64,000 nt of DNA, taken from positions 124,001 through 188,000 of the forward strand of contig NZ_JAENKO010000001.1 in assembly GCF_016599145.1 (NCBI RefSeq). Direction: 5' to 3'. Source of the stretch: Tomitella cavernea. GTDB lineage: Bacteria > Actinomycetota > Actinomycetes > Mycobacteriales > Mycobacteriaceae. This document shows, piece after piece, positions 1-8,748 of this stretch. Position numbers and translations under genes: made by a program. The notes under the pieces are model-generated. The model saw nothing but the letters and a program-made list of their open reading frames with translations. It had not been told where the DNA came from and ran no database searches. Every line of letters starts with the position of its first letter. Position 1 is the stretch's first letter.

Positions 1-168
1 GAGCGAGGTCAGCACGGAGACGAGTGCCGCGGTGCCGACGACGGCGGCCGCGTTACCCCAGTCGAGGTCGAGGACCGTCGTCCCGACGGCGAGCAGGGCG
101 AGCAGCGCCTGCACGGCGGTCTTCACCGCGCGCTCGCCGGTGTCTTCCCAGAAGTCGATGGTCCACAT
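1..168 (-). CDS. Holin (r1t-type), 3' part cut by window edge
   Basis: The frame starts at ATG 168 behind a perfect AGGAGG and stays open to base 1 (56 codons visible). The N-terminus MWTIDFWEDTGERAVKTAVQ is followed by a hydrophobic stretch (ALLALLAVG), a short polar turn (LDLDWGN) and a second hydrophobic stretch (AAAVVGTAALVSVLTSL). Two membrane segments, this start motif and the position directly downstream of the endolysin are typical of actinophage r1t-family holins, which permeabilise the membrane for lysis. The C-terminus is not in the window. A separate promoter is not visible, but a hairpin separates it from the endolysin. Confidence 0.82.
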   Translation of the reverse strand, partial: MWTIDFWEDTGERAVKTAVQALLALLAVGTTVLDLDWGNAAAVVGTAALVSVLTSL

Positions 169-190
169 AGCGTCCTCCTGCAGGTATGCG

Positions 191-219
191 AAAACCCCCG
201 CGGGCACTACAGCGGGGGT
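191..219 (-). terminator. Hairpin between endolysin and holin
   Basis: On the minus strand ACCCCCGC (219-212) pairs with GCGGGGGT (201-194), an 8-bp stem with a 10-base loop followed by TTT. It sits after the endolysin stop and before the holin start. It could be an intrinsic (possibly leaky) terminator that tunes holin expression. Confidence 0.5.
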
Positions 220-255
220 CGGGTTCGGGTGCGTATGAAGTTGTGGCCGGCTCGG

Positions 256-558
256 CTACTCGTCGGCGGAGTCGTCGGGGTTTTCGCCGGGCGGCAGCTC
301 GAAGCCGTCGATGCCGAGCTCCACGCCGATCACCGCGATGGCATCGACGAGGGTGCGGCCGCCGAGCTGCCGCCAGCCCGGCCACGACGCGGCGACGTCG
401 ACCACCCGGTTCCCGTGCTCATCTGTCGTGTAGACGAGATCGCGCGATCCGGTGAGCTGGGCGCGCACGTCCTTGGTGTCCGAGCCCATCGGGCCGACGA
501 ACCCGGTGATGAAGTCGCCGATGAATGTCTTCAACTCGGCGACGTCTTGTGCTGTCAT
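256..558 (-). CDS. Possible internal-start product of the endolysin (C-terminal module)
   Basis: In frame within the endolysin, GGAGGAGG lies five bases before ATG 558, a much better ribosome site than that of many phage genes here. The product would be 100 residues beginning MTAQDVAELKTFIGDFI, carrying a conserved-looking segment around GSDTKDVRAQLTGSRD. Internal in-frame starts that make a separate C-terminal subunit are known for some endolysins, including mycobacteriophage Ms6 LysA. Whether it is used here is inference. Confidence 0.45.
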   Translation of the reverse strand: MTAQDVAELKTFIGDFITGFVGPMGSDTKDVRAQLTGSRDLVYTTDEHGNRVVDVAASWPGWRQLGGRTLVDAIAVIGVELGIDGFELPPGENPDDSADE

Positions 559-1644
559 GTGGTCCTCCTCCGGTAGTAGCGCTTCGCCGAGGGCGAGGCA
601 ATGGTTGTAGCGGCGTCGGCGGTCGGCGAGGCCGTTGGTCCCGCCGTTGATGCAGCGGGTCGCGCCCTCGAGATCCCGGCGGTCCGCGTATCCGTTGAGC
701 CCGCGGGTGACCCAGTACCAGACCGCACCGACGAACCCGGTCTCGTCGTCGGCCAGGGCGGCGGGGTTATCCACGAAGAACGACGACGTCGGCACCAGGC
801 CCTGCTCGTAGGCCCAGCGGGAGCACTCGGCGTAGTTCGCCCGGCCGGTCACCTGGATCGGCCCGCGCCCATGGAACCGGTAGCCGTCGCCGGGCCGGAC
901 GTTGCCGAGGTCGGCGCGGCCCTCGTAGCCGCGCTGCGCGACCGTGGGCCCCCAGATCTCCTCCATCCACCGCAACCCACCCGACTCGTGGCCCAGCTGC
1001 GCGCACCACATCGCTGCCCGCTCCACCGTGGTGATGGACGCCGTACGCATCGCCGCTGTGAAGGCCGGCAGTAGCCGGACGTACCGGGCCGTGGACAGGC
1101 TGCCCCCCATCGCTGCCGCGAGCACGGCCGTAGTCATGCCCGTCGCGGCGCCAGGCTCGTCCGCCCAGATCCCCAGGTATCCAGCGCGCAGCTTCGCCGC
1201 GAACGCCTCGTTGCGCGGATCCCCTTCGGGGTGGGCCATCTGATAATGCATCTCGTCTGCACGCTGCCAGTCGGCGCCCCAGAACACTGTGCCCTCGAAT
1301 AGAGCAAGACCTTGGCGGACCTTGGCAATCTTGTCGGCCGGCATCCTCCGCAGCCCCCACGGATAGCGGGGAGCGTTCACGTCCACCGCCGTGCCGGACA
1401 GGTGGTTCGACGTGGCAACCGCGTTCTCGCGCGACCACCCCCAGATCGGCGTGACGATCTCCTCGACGTTCCGGTCGTACCAGAACAGCCAGGCGCCGAG
1501 GATCGTCAGCGGCGCGCCCATCCGGATCGGCGCCGTGTCGGTAAGATACAACTCGGGGATCCGGACGATGTCGCACTCGTCCCTGTTGCACATCCTCCAC
1601 CCGTTCTCCGAATGGGTGTGCCCGTAGGCGGTCCGGAAACTCAC
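256..1644 (-). CDS. Endolysin (LysA): M15 peptidase + GH19 + C-terminal domain
   Basis: This 462-residue peptidoglycan hydrolase has a GTG start at 1644, six bases from GGAGGT; a GTG at 1650 overlapping the upstream stop as GTGA is the alternative. Domain 1 (about 1-160) is a VanY/M15-type peptidase with zinc-ligand motifs SNHLSGTAVDVN (H81, D88) and MHYQ (H133). Domain 2 (about 170-355) resembles glycoside hydrolase 19 (GHESGG with E220; GRGPIQVTGR), so it should cut the glycan chain. A 100-residue C-terminal module (363-462) has no motif I recognise and is often a separate protein in actinophages. It is the last gene before the holin. An internal Shine-Dalgarno/ATG at 558 could yield the C-terminal module alone. 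Confidence 0.9.
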   Translation of the reverse strand: MSFRTAYGHTHSENGWRMCNRDECDIVRIPELYLTDTAPIRMGAPLTILGAWLFWYDRNVEEIVTPIWGWSRENAVATSNHLSGTAVDVNAPRYPWGLRRMPADKIAKVRQGLALFEGTVFWGADWQRADEMHYQMAHPEGDPRNEAFAAKLRAGYLGIWADEPGAATGMTTAVLAAAMGGSLSTARYVRLLPAFTAAMRTASITTVERAAMWCAQLGHESGGLRWMEEIWGPTVAQRGYEGRADLGNVRPGDGYRFHGRGPIQVTGRANYAECSRWAYEQGLVPTSSFFVDNPAALADDETGFVGAVWYWVTRGLNGYADRRDLEGATRCINGGTNGLADRRRRYNHCLALGEALLPEEDHMTAQDVAELKTFIGDFITGFVGPMGSDTKDVRAQLTGSRDLVYTTDEHGNRVVDVAASWPGWRQLGGRTLVDAIAVIGVELGIDGFELPPGENPDDSADE

Positions 1645-1646
1645 TG

Positions 1647-2246
1647 TCACACCTCCTTGCCGTGGCCGCGGTGCGCGGCCGGATCGTCGGCGACGCGTAT
1701 CTTCTGCTCCCACACGCTGCGGCGCCGCAGTGCCTCGTCGATCGCTTCGCGCTCCACCTTCAGCGCCTTCACCTGGTCGTCCGACAGTGCCTCGACGTCG
1801 ACCGGCTCGGGCTCGACGCGCTTGGGCGGCGGTGCATTCATCGGCACCCACTTGCCGGGGTTCACCCAGCACGCCGGGCCAGCCTCGGGCGGGTCGTGCC
1901 GGATCACCTGGCGGGGCAAGTCCGCCACCGCCACCGTCCCGTCCTTGTCTGCCAGCGCGGCGACGTCGTCGACGTGGATCAGGCCGGCACGCTCGGCGTG
2001 CCGCGCGTACAAGTCGGCGAGCTCGACCGGCATCTGGAAGCCCATCTCCTCCCCCGCCCCGGGCGGGGTGCCCTGCGGCGCGTGGAAGACCCACCGGTAC
2101 CGCGCGGGCACCGGATCCGGCCCTACCGGTTCGGGGTCCGGGGGCCGGAACTTCGGCGGCGGCGTGGCCGCCGATCTGCGGGCGGCCGCCCGCGCACGGG
2201 CGCGGGCCCTCGTCTTCGCCTCCTCGATCCGCTGCTGCTCATCCAT
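1647..2246 (-). CDS. Phage tail-region protein, unknown function
   Basis: 199 residues, ATG 2246 preceded by GAGGAGG. The N-terminal 40 residues are Arg/Ala-rich and then Pro-rich (KFRPPDPEPVGPDPVP). A compact central part follows (YRWVFHAPQGTPPGAGEEM, CWVNPGKWVP), and the C-terminus is charged and helical. It lies between the Gp37-like minor tail protein and the endolysin, where actinophages often carry a small protein of the gene-29 type. I recognise only a weak resemblance to that group. The stop overlaps the endolysin start region, so the two are coupled. Confidence 0.7.
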   Translation of the reverse strand: MDEQQRIEEAKTRARARARAAARRSAATPPPKFRPPDPEPVGPDPVPARYRWVFHAPQGTPPGAGEEMGFQMPVELADLYARHAERAGLIHVDDVAALADKDGTVAVADLPRQVIRHDPPEAGPACWVNPGKWVPMNAPPPKRVEPEPVDVEALSDDQVKALKVEREAIDEALRRRSVWEQKIRVADDPAAHRGHGKEV

Positions 2247-2258
2247 GGTCAGGCCTCC

Positions 2259-3905
2259 TCACGATTGGACTGCAATCTGCTGGGCGATCGTCGACACCGC
2301 CTGCAGTACACGGGCCAGGCGGGCCGTCGGCGAGGTGTCGTCGTCGTCCTTGCCGACCGCCAGCGTCCAGCCGACCGGATCGTTCGGGCCGAAGGTGAGC
2401 CGCGCCGTGCGGATCTGGTCGGTGTAGAGGACCCCCGACATTCCGAGCTCCATCGACACCCGGTCACCCATGACGGCGTGCATGCCGTACCAGTAGGGCT
2501 GGCCGTTGACGACCTCCACCTGGAACGACGTGTACGGCTGCACGGCCATCTGCCCGGTGCGGAACGCGGCCAGCGTCGACGGGGAGAACCCGTTCTGCCC
2601 CGACGACTCCCAGTACTCGCCGTAGGCGTCGCGGCCCATCTCGTCGCGCAGGTTCGTCAGGTCCGCGCGCGCGAATGCGAGGATCACGTCCTCGATCTGC
2701 TCGTCGAAGATGCCCAGCGCCAAGCCGGGGTTGAGGAAGATCATGCCGATGTAGCCGAGGATCGCGTTCGCGATCAGCTTCACCCCGGTGTTCACCCAGC
2801 CCGGCGACTTGCCGCCGGTGAGGATCGCCGACGCGATCGCCTTGTGCTGGGTCTTGCGCCACTTCACGATCCCGGACTGGCCGGTCCCCGTGGCCGTGGT
2901 GTACCGCTGGGCGGCGTACCAGACGACGGCCGGCACCTCCTTGACCGTCCCCCACTTGTCCTCGGAGTACTCCTGCGGCTCTTCGTACGGGACCGGGGTC
3001 TTCGTCTCCTGAATGTTGTCGCCGAGGATCGACCGGACGAACGGCATGAACCCGTCGAGCAGCGTGCCCGTCTTACCGCGCACCCCTCCCTTGTCGACGA
3101 CGTCCCAGATGAGAGTCGGCATCGTGATCGTCGCGTACTCGGGGAACGGCTGCTCGTCCCCGGGCAGCCAGCGGGTCGCGGTCAGCTGCAGGCCCGCGTC
3201 CTCGAGGATGGCCTTGACGACGTCGTAGAAGTTGCCCATCCGGGTGGCGATGATGCAGTGCATCGACGTGTCGTTGAACAGTCCGGTGCCACGAGGGTTG
3301 ACGATGTGCGGCCAGTTCGCCGCCTCGAAGTCCTGCGCCCACGCCGTCTTGGAGAAGATGTCCGCGGGCAGCCTCCAGAACGGCTGGTACCGGCGCAGCA
3401 GGTTCAGGTGCAGCAGCGTCTTCACACCGGTGACGGACGGCCCGAAGTAGGGGTAGATCTTCGGCCACTGCACCTGCAGCAGGAAGAACGGGTTCGGGTA
3501 GCAGTAGATCTTCTTCGCGTGCTGCAGATCATGCAGGAAGCTGATGTTCATCGACTCGAAGCCGTCCGAGTCCATCGACTCCTCGATGGTCTGCGCCTTG
3601 CCCGCCCACTCGGTGTGCGACTGCGTCACCCGGACGTGCAGGTCCTCGGCTTCGGTGACGTTCTCCGAGATCCACTGTGCCACCGGATTCGCCGCAAGTT
3701 GGGCGAGCTTGCCCTCGCCGGCGTCGTTGTACAGGTCGGTGAAGTCGCCGGAGATCGCGTCGTCGACGGTCGAGAGGAACCGCCAGTCCTTGTCGTAGAT
3801 GTCGACTTCGGCCGGGGCCTGCGCCTGCGCGACGATCTCGTCCCACCATGCGTCGTGGTAGGCCTCGACCTCGTCGAACCCGGCCAGCGCCGCGGGCGCG
3901 GTCAC
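2259..3905 (-). CDS. Minor tail protein, Gp37-like (ReqiPepy6 type)
   Basis: 548 residues, GTG start overlapping the upstream stop as GTGA. The protein is aromatic-rich (WWDEIVAQA, KIYCYPNPFFLLQVQWPKIYPYF, FWRLPADIF) with a late Gly/hydrophobic segment (LIANAILGYIGMIFLNPGLALGIFDEQIEDVI). This matches the siphovirus Gp37-like family found behind the distal tail protein in actinophages, where it forms part of the baseplate/tail tip. Lys/Thr-rich KWRKTQHKA around residue 360 precedes the hydrophobic part. Position and length are usual for the family. Confidence 0.82.
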   Translation of the reverse strand: MTAPAALAGFDEVEAYHDAWWDEIVAQAQAPAEVDIYDKDWRFLSTVDDAISGDFTDLYNDAGEGKLAQLAANPVAQWISENVTEAEDLHVRVTQSHTEWAGKAQTIEESMDSDGFESMNISFLHDLQHAKKIYCYPNPFFLLQVQWPKIYPYFGPSVTGVKTLLHLNLLRRYQPFWRLPADIFSKTAWAQDFEAANWPHIVNPRGTGLFNDTSMHCIIATRMGNFYDVVKAILEDAGLQLTATRWLPGDEQPFPEYATITMPTLIWDVVDKGGVRGKTGTLLDGFMPFVRSILGDNIQETKTPVPYEEPQEYSEDKWGTVKEVPAVVWYAAQRYTTATGTGQSGIVKWRKTQHKAIASAILTGGKSPGWVNTGVKLIANAILGYIGMIFLNPGLALGIFDEQIEDVILAFARADLTNLRDEMGRDAYGEYWESSGQNGFSPSTLAAFRTGQMAVQPYTSFQVEVVNGQPYWYGMHAVMGDRVSMELGMSGVLYTDQIRTARLTFGPNDPVGWTLAVGKDDDDTSPTARLARVLQAVSTIAQQIAVQS

Positions 3906-4813
3906 AGCGTCCTCCCGTACGGCCGCTCATAGCGGGGTGTCAGCTTGACCCGGATGCCCGCGGTCGCCGACCCGGTCACCGTCACCGGCAGCTCGACGCG
4001 GGCAAGGCCCGGCGGTATCGCATGGGTCCACCTGGTTTGCCGCAGCTTGCCGAACGCCATCGGCTCGTCGAGCACCGACAGCGGGATCCGCTGCGGCGAC
4101 GTGTCCACCATGCCGTGCTTGCCAGCCGCAAGCTCGGGCAGCGTGTGCATGATCCGCTGGCCTGCCTTCGCGTGCCCTTCCGGGTAGACGCCGAGACCGT
4201 CCGGGATCGTCCATGTCTGCGCCGCTTCCGACTCGCGGATGATCCACCGCAGCCACGCATCATGGTCCCCCGTGTTCGGCAGGACCAGTGTCTCCGAATG
4301 CGTGCCCGACGACGGGTTCACGAACTCGTCAACGACCGGCGGCCCGTACCACCACGGGTCGAACGCCGTCACCTCGATCTCCCACACCGCATACCCCGCG
4401 CGCGCGGGATCCGTCCCGTCCGGCGCTGTCAGCTTCGGCGTGCCCGTGCGACGCACCGTGATCTCCCGCACCTCGCCCCCATCGTCGGACTCGACACGGA
4501 TGATCCAGTACACGCCCGGCCGGGCCACCGACCACAGCAGCGAATCGACGTCCTCCCACGAATCACCACCATGCGCCTCGGTGCGGACGATCAGCGTGAA
4601 CACCCGCGTCTCGACGCGATCGCGCGACGGGATCGCCCCGGGCAGCGACGCGAGCACCTGCTGCGGCGTCGTGCGCGGCGCGTGATACATCGCCTTCAGT
4701 GATCCCTTGCCGAGCAGCACGCCCTGGGCACCCATCTCCGGGCCGGCCACATCGAGCACCAGCTCGTCGATCCCGTCCGCGTTGCGGCGGATCAATTGCA
4801 CAACACGGCTCAC
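3902..4813 (-). CDS. Minor tail protein (distal-tail type)
   Basis: 303 residues, GTG start overlapping the tape-measure stop as GTGA. It is beta-rich, with the typical distal-tail segment FDPWWYGPPVV near residue 160 and a C-terminal half with paired Gly/Thr strands (VELPVTVTGSATAGIRVKLTPRYE). Directly following the tape measure, this is the canonical position of the Dit-like hub that joins tail tube and baseplate. Confidence 0.82.
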   Translation of the reverse strand: MSRVVQLIRRNADGIDELVLDVAGPEMGAQGVLLGKGSLKAMYHAPRTTPQQVLASLPGAIPSRDRVETRVFTLIVRTEAHGGDSWEDVDSLLWSVARPGVYWIIRVESDDGGEVREITVRRTGTPKLTAPDGTDPARAGYAVWEIEVTAFDPWWYGPPVVDEFVNPSSGTHSETLVLPNTGDHDAWLRWIIRESEAAQTWTIPDGLGVYPEGHAKAGQRIMHTLPELAAGKHGMVDTSPQRIPLSVLDEPMAFGKLRQTRWTHAIPPGLARVELPVTVTGSATAGIRVKLTPRYERPYGRTL

Positions 4814-7800
4814 CGGCCGGCCCTCCCCATCACTACGGACAGCCGCTCACCGAGCGCCTCGACCGTCTTGTTCGCCGCATCCTCCGCGTCACGCACACCA
4901 TTGACGACGATCTCCGCGTTCACCGTCACCGGCGCATTCCCGGCCTGCGTCTGCTGGCCGGGCGACACCCGGGCCTGCTCGTTCACCAGCTGCGGCGACG
5001 AGAACATGTTCGACAGGCCGATGCGCCCGGTGACGTCATTTCCCATCTCGGCGAGCGCATCCGCCCCGATCTGGGCGCCGATCTCCAACGGCGTCGCCAA
5101 CCGGTCCCCGGCCGCCGTCGCCGACGCCCCACCGACAGCGCCCCCAGCAGGCGCTGCCGTACCGTCGGGCGGCGGCACGCCCGGCCCGGTCGGCGTCGTG
5201 TCCTCGAACCCGCCGGAAGGCCAGTTCGTCACGAACACGCGCACCGCATCACCGGCCGCCGACGCGGCACCCACGCCGGATCCGCCGCCGGATCCGCCGC
5301 CGGCCGATGCGCCGCTCCCGCCGCCGGCTGACGAGACGCCCGACGAGGTACCCCCGCCGCCGGAAGCCATCGTGCCCAGGCCACCCGACGGGGCAAGCAG
5401 CCCGCCCATCTGCGAGGCATCTGTCATCGGCACCGACTTCGGGTCACCGCCGAGGAAGAACTCCGGCGGCAGATGCGCGTGATCGGTGAACTGTCCCCAC
5501 GCCGCGCCCACCGCGTTCCCGCCGTACTGGCCGTCCCCGCGGGCGCCGCCCATCTCGAAGTTCACGCCGTTCGGCAGGGTCGCCGCCGTGTGCCCGCCGT
5601 AGGGGCCGCCGTTGTACCAGCCGATGTTCAGCGACCCGGCCGGGCCGAGGCCCGGCTGGAAGCCCATCGACGCCAGCGCGGACTCCTCGTTGCCGGTGGC
5701 GAACCGGCCACCCCACGGGTCCATGCCCACCGCGTACCGGGCGAGTGCCGACACCGCGCCGGAGCAGTCGCCCCAGTGGACGCCGCCCCACACGTACGGC
5801 TGGCCCTCGACTCCCTGGGCGAACAGGGCCAGCTCCTGCTTGGAGACGAGACCGCCGTCAGCGAAGCCCGGCACCATCTCGTGCAACAGCGACGCGGGCG
5901 GAACCCACCCGGCGTTCACGGCCTGCAGCAGCGGCAGGTTCGCTGCGGTCGCCCGCGCGTTGACAACGAACTCGCGGTCCGACAGGGCCACCAGGTTCGC
6001 GTCATCTCGGGGCCCGCCGCGGCCGCGGAACAGTCCGCCGTCGGCCATGTGCGCGTCGGCCCACGAGACGAGGCTGTCGCCGAGCCCGCCGAGTCCCTTG
6101 CCGCCGAGGCCGGGCACCCAGTCGGGGATGTTGATCTTCTGCAGGATCGACCCGATGGCCTTCACCGCCACGGCGACGGCGTGCACGATGCCCTGCCAGA
6201 TTCCGGAGATCGTGTCGCCGACCGCGGAGAAGGTGTCGCCGACTCCGGAGAATCCGTCCTTGATGAAGTCGAAGGCCGGCTTGATCACGTTGTTCCAGGC
6301 GAAGTCGATCGCGCCAGAGATCCCATCCCACGCGGGCTTGATCGCGTTGTTCCACAGCCACATCGCGATGTCGCCGACCGCTTGCACCCCGGACTTGAGG
6401 AAGTTGAACACCGGCATGATCACGCTGTTCCACGCGAACGAGATGATGTTGCCGATCCCCGCGAACGCAGGCTTGATCACGTTGTTCCACAGGAACATCA
6501 CCGCGGGCACGATGATCTCGGTGATGTAGAACTTGTACGCGTTGAACACCGGCATGATGATGTTGTTCCACGCCCACGAGATGACGTTGCCGATCCCCGC
6601 GAACGCCGGCTGGATCACGTTCCGCCACAACGCGGTCACCACCGGCATCAGCGTCCCGGTGATCCACCCCCACAGGGCAGTGAACACGGGCTTGATCACC
6701 GAGTTCCACGCCCACGACACGGCCGTCTTGATCCCGTTCCACGCGGCCTGCACGATATTCCGGAACGTCTCCGAATGCTGGTAGGCCAGCACCAGGGCAG
6801 TCACCAGACCTGCGAGGGCAGCGACGATCAGCCCCACCGGGTTCATAGTCATCGTCCGGTTGAGCAGCATCTGGATCGTGTTCCACGCCGTCGTCGCGAT
6901 CGTGATCCCCGTAACCGCGAGCCGGTATGCCGCGAAAGCCGCTACCAGCGGGGCCGCCACCAGCGCGACGGTCTTGAGCAGGTCGGCGTTGCGCTGCATC
7001 CACGAGGCCATATCGGTCAGCGCCTGCACGAGCCCCTGCTGCACCGTCCGCTTCAGCGACTCGAGCGCGTTCCCCGCATTGCCATTAAGCGTGTCGCCCA
7101 TCTGCTGGGCCGATCCGGCGAACCCCTCCATCCCGCCCGACCCGTCAGAGATGGCCTGCAGGAACTGAGGAATCTGGTCCACAGACAGATCCTCGAGCGG
7201 AGTGCCGAACAACGCGATCGCCGCGTTCGCCCGGTCCGCCGGATTCTCCATCTGCAGCAGCGCCTGCGCAGTCTGCTGCAGCGCCTCGCGCGCACCCTCA
7301 CCGCCGCCGGCGATCTTCGCCGCCATCTCCTCCGCATTCAGACCCACCGACTCGAACGCCGTCGTCGACGCCTTCGACATATCAGAGCCGCGGATCGTGA
7401 ACTCCTTGAGCGCGTCACCGGTCTTATCGAGCGCCCACTTGCCCTTGTCCGCGGCCGACACGAGCAGACCGAACGCCTGCTCCCCCGAGAAGCCGAGCGC
7501 ACGAAAGTTCGTGCCGTACTCGTTCAGGATCTCCGGCAGCTCTTCCCGCATCGCCGCCGGCACCCGCTGGAACGCGGTCGTCATCAGATCGAACGCCTGC
7601 GTCGTGTCCGCGGCAAGCCCGTTCGTCACCAGCTGCGACGCGGTCTGCACAGCGTTCGGCACGTCGATCTCGAAGACCTTCGAGAAGTTCAGCGCATTCT
7701 GCGTCGCCGACTGCAGCGCACCACCGTCGAGGTTGTCGAAGCTCGAGGCGACCACGCCCACCGCCTTCGACACCGACTCCATCGAATCTCCGAGCCCCTG

Positions 7801-8721
7801 GGAGTACAGGTCCCCGGCGAGCCGGCCGTACTCCGCAGCCTGGCCCGGCGTCGCACCCAGCGACGCTGCCAGGGTGTCCGTGAGCTGCGCCTGGTTGATC
7901 GCCTCCATCCCCACGGCCACCGCCGCGCCGATACCGGCCGCGGCCCCTACGAAGTCCTTGATCTGCGATACCGCGCCGGAAGCCTTGTCCCCGTACGTCT
8001 CGAGCCCTTCGGCTCCCTGCCGTGACTCGCGTCCCGAATCGGCGGCCGCGTCCGCAGCGTCCCGCACCGCCGCCTCGTGCAGCTTCTCCTTCGCCGTCAC
8101 CTGCTCAGTCGTCGACTCGACCTCGGCCCGCGCCTTACGCACCGCAGCCTCGGCCCGGGCGAGCTTCTCGCCGGACGCCGACGCATCATCACGCAGCCCG
8201 TCGAGGCGCATCTCCTCGACCGTCAGCTTCCCGGCTGCATCAGCGGCACGGTCCTTCGCCGCCGACAGGTTGTCCTCAGCCCGGGCGACCGTGCGCACAG
8301 TGCCTTCCCCGCCGTCGCGCGCCGCCTTGAGATCCTTCGCCGCTCGGGCCGTCTGCGTGGACGCCGTCTCGGCGCGACGCTGCGCCGACGCCAGCCCCTC
8401 CTCCGCGCGGGTCAGCTGCAGGCTCGTCGCCGAACCGGACTCGCGCAGATCCTTCAGCTTGGCCTCGGCGATGCCCACCTTCCCCGCGAGGTCCGCCTCT
8501 CGCGCGCGGGCATCGCCGAGAGTCTTCGAGGCCTTGTCGATCTGCGCGGCCGACGCCGCCAGCCCGTCGGCCGCCGCGTCGCCCGCAGCCGCGCCCGCCT
8601 TGCCGAACCCTGCAGTGAACTCGCGGCCGGACGAGCGCGCCGCACCGGAAGCCTCCTTGATGACCTTCGACGCGAACCCTTTGAGCGACGGGGCCACCGG
8701 CACCCACACGGTGTCGGCCAC
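4810..8721 (-). CDS. Tape measure protein with a C-terminal NlpC/P60-like domain
   Basis: 1303 residues, GTG 8721. The first ~240 residues are Ala/Glu/Lys/Arg coiled coil. The middle part has hydrophobic helices around residues 580-640 (VALVAAPLVAAFAAY, VGLIVAALAGLVTALVLAY). Residues ~650-870 hold repeated Trp-centred units of the form WNNVIKPAFxxI, each about 35-45 residues. Around 965-1090 a peptidase-like domain contains GDCSG (Cys ~984) and GGHT (His ~1043), as in NlpC/P60 modules embedded in actinophage tape measures that open the cell wall during DNA entry. A Gly/Ser/Ala linker follows. By length ruler rules the tail should be roughly 190 nm (inference). Confidence 0.93.
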   Translation of the reverse strand: MADTVWVPVAPSLKGFASKVIKEASGAARSSGREFTAGFGKAGAAAGDAAADGLAASAAQIDKASKTLGDARAREADLAGKVGIAEAKLKDLRESGSATSLQLTRAEEGLASAQRRAETASTQTARAAKDLKAARDGGEGTVRTVARAEDNLSAAKDRAADAAGKLTVEEMRLDGLRDDASASGEKLARAEAAVRKARAEVESTTEQVTAKEKLHEAAVRDAADAAADSGRESRQGAEGLETYGDKASGAVSQIKDFVGAAAGIGAAVAVGMEAINQAQLTDTLAASLGATPGQAAEYGRLAGDLYSQGLGDSMESVSKAVGVVASSFDNLDGGALQSATQNALNFSKVFEIDVPNAVQTASQLVTNGLAADTTQAFDLMTTAFQRVPAAMREELPEILNEYGTNFRALGFSGEQAFGLLVSAADKGKWALDKTGDALKEFTIRGSDMSKASTTAFESVGLNAEEMAAKIAGGGEGAREALQQTAQALLQMENPADRANAAIALFGTPLEDLSVDQIPQFLQAISDGSGGMEGFAGSAQQMGDTLNGNAGNALESLKRTVQQGLVQALTDMASWMQRNADLLKTVALVAAPLVAAFAAYRLAVTGITIATTAWNTIQMLLNRTMTMNPVGLIVAALAGLVTALVLAYQHSETFRNIVQAAWNGIKTAVSWAWNSVIKPVFTALWGWITGTLMPVVTALWRNVIQPAFAGIGNVISWAWNNIIMPVFNAYKFYITEIIVPAVMFLWNNVIKPAFAGIGNIISFAWNSVIMPVFNFLKSGVQAVGDIAMWLWNNAIKPAWDGISGAIDFAWNNVIKPAFDFIKDGFSGVGDTFSAVGDTISGIWQGIVHAVAVAVKAIGSILQKINIPDWVPGLGGKGLGGLGDSLVSWADAHMADGGLFRGRGGPRDDANLVALSDREFVVNARATAANLPLLQAVNAGWVPPASLLHEMVPGFADGGLVSKQELALFAQGVEGQPYVWGGVHWGDCSGAVSALARYAVGMDPWGGRFATGNEESALASMGFQPGLGPAGSLNIGWYNGGPYGGHTAATLPNGVNFEMGGARGDGQYGGNAVGAAWGQFTDHAHLPPEFFLGGDPKSVPMTDASQMGGLLAPSGGLGTMASGGGGTSSGVSSAGGGSGASAGGGSGGGSGVGAASAAGDAVRVFVTNWPSGGFEDTTPTGPGVPPPDGTAAPAGGAVGGASATAAGDRLATPLEIGAQIGADALAEMGNDVTGRIGLSNMFSSPQLVNEQARVSPGQQTQAGNAPVTVNAEIVVNGVRDAEDAANKTVEALGERLSVVMGRAGR

Positions 8722-8748
8722 GAGATCACCACCTCACGACGAGAACGG

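Noticed and set aside
1662-3932. Long plus-strand frame (756 codons) opposite the lysis/tail genes
   Set aside because: Arg/Leu/Val/Asp-rich low-complexity product typical of antisense reading of high-GC genes; the minus strand carries clear domains.
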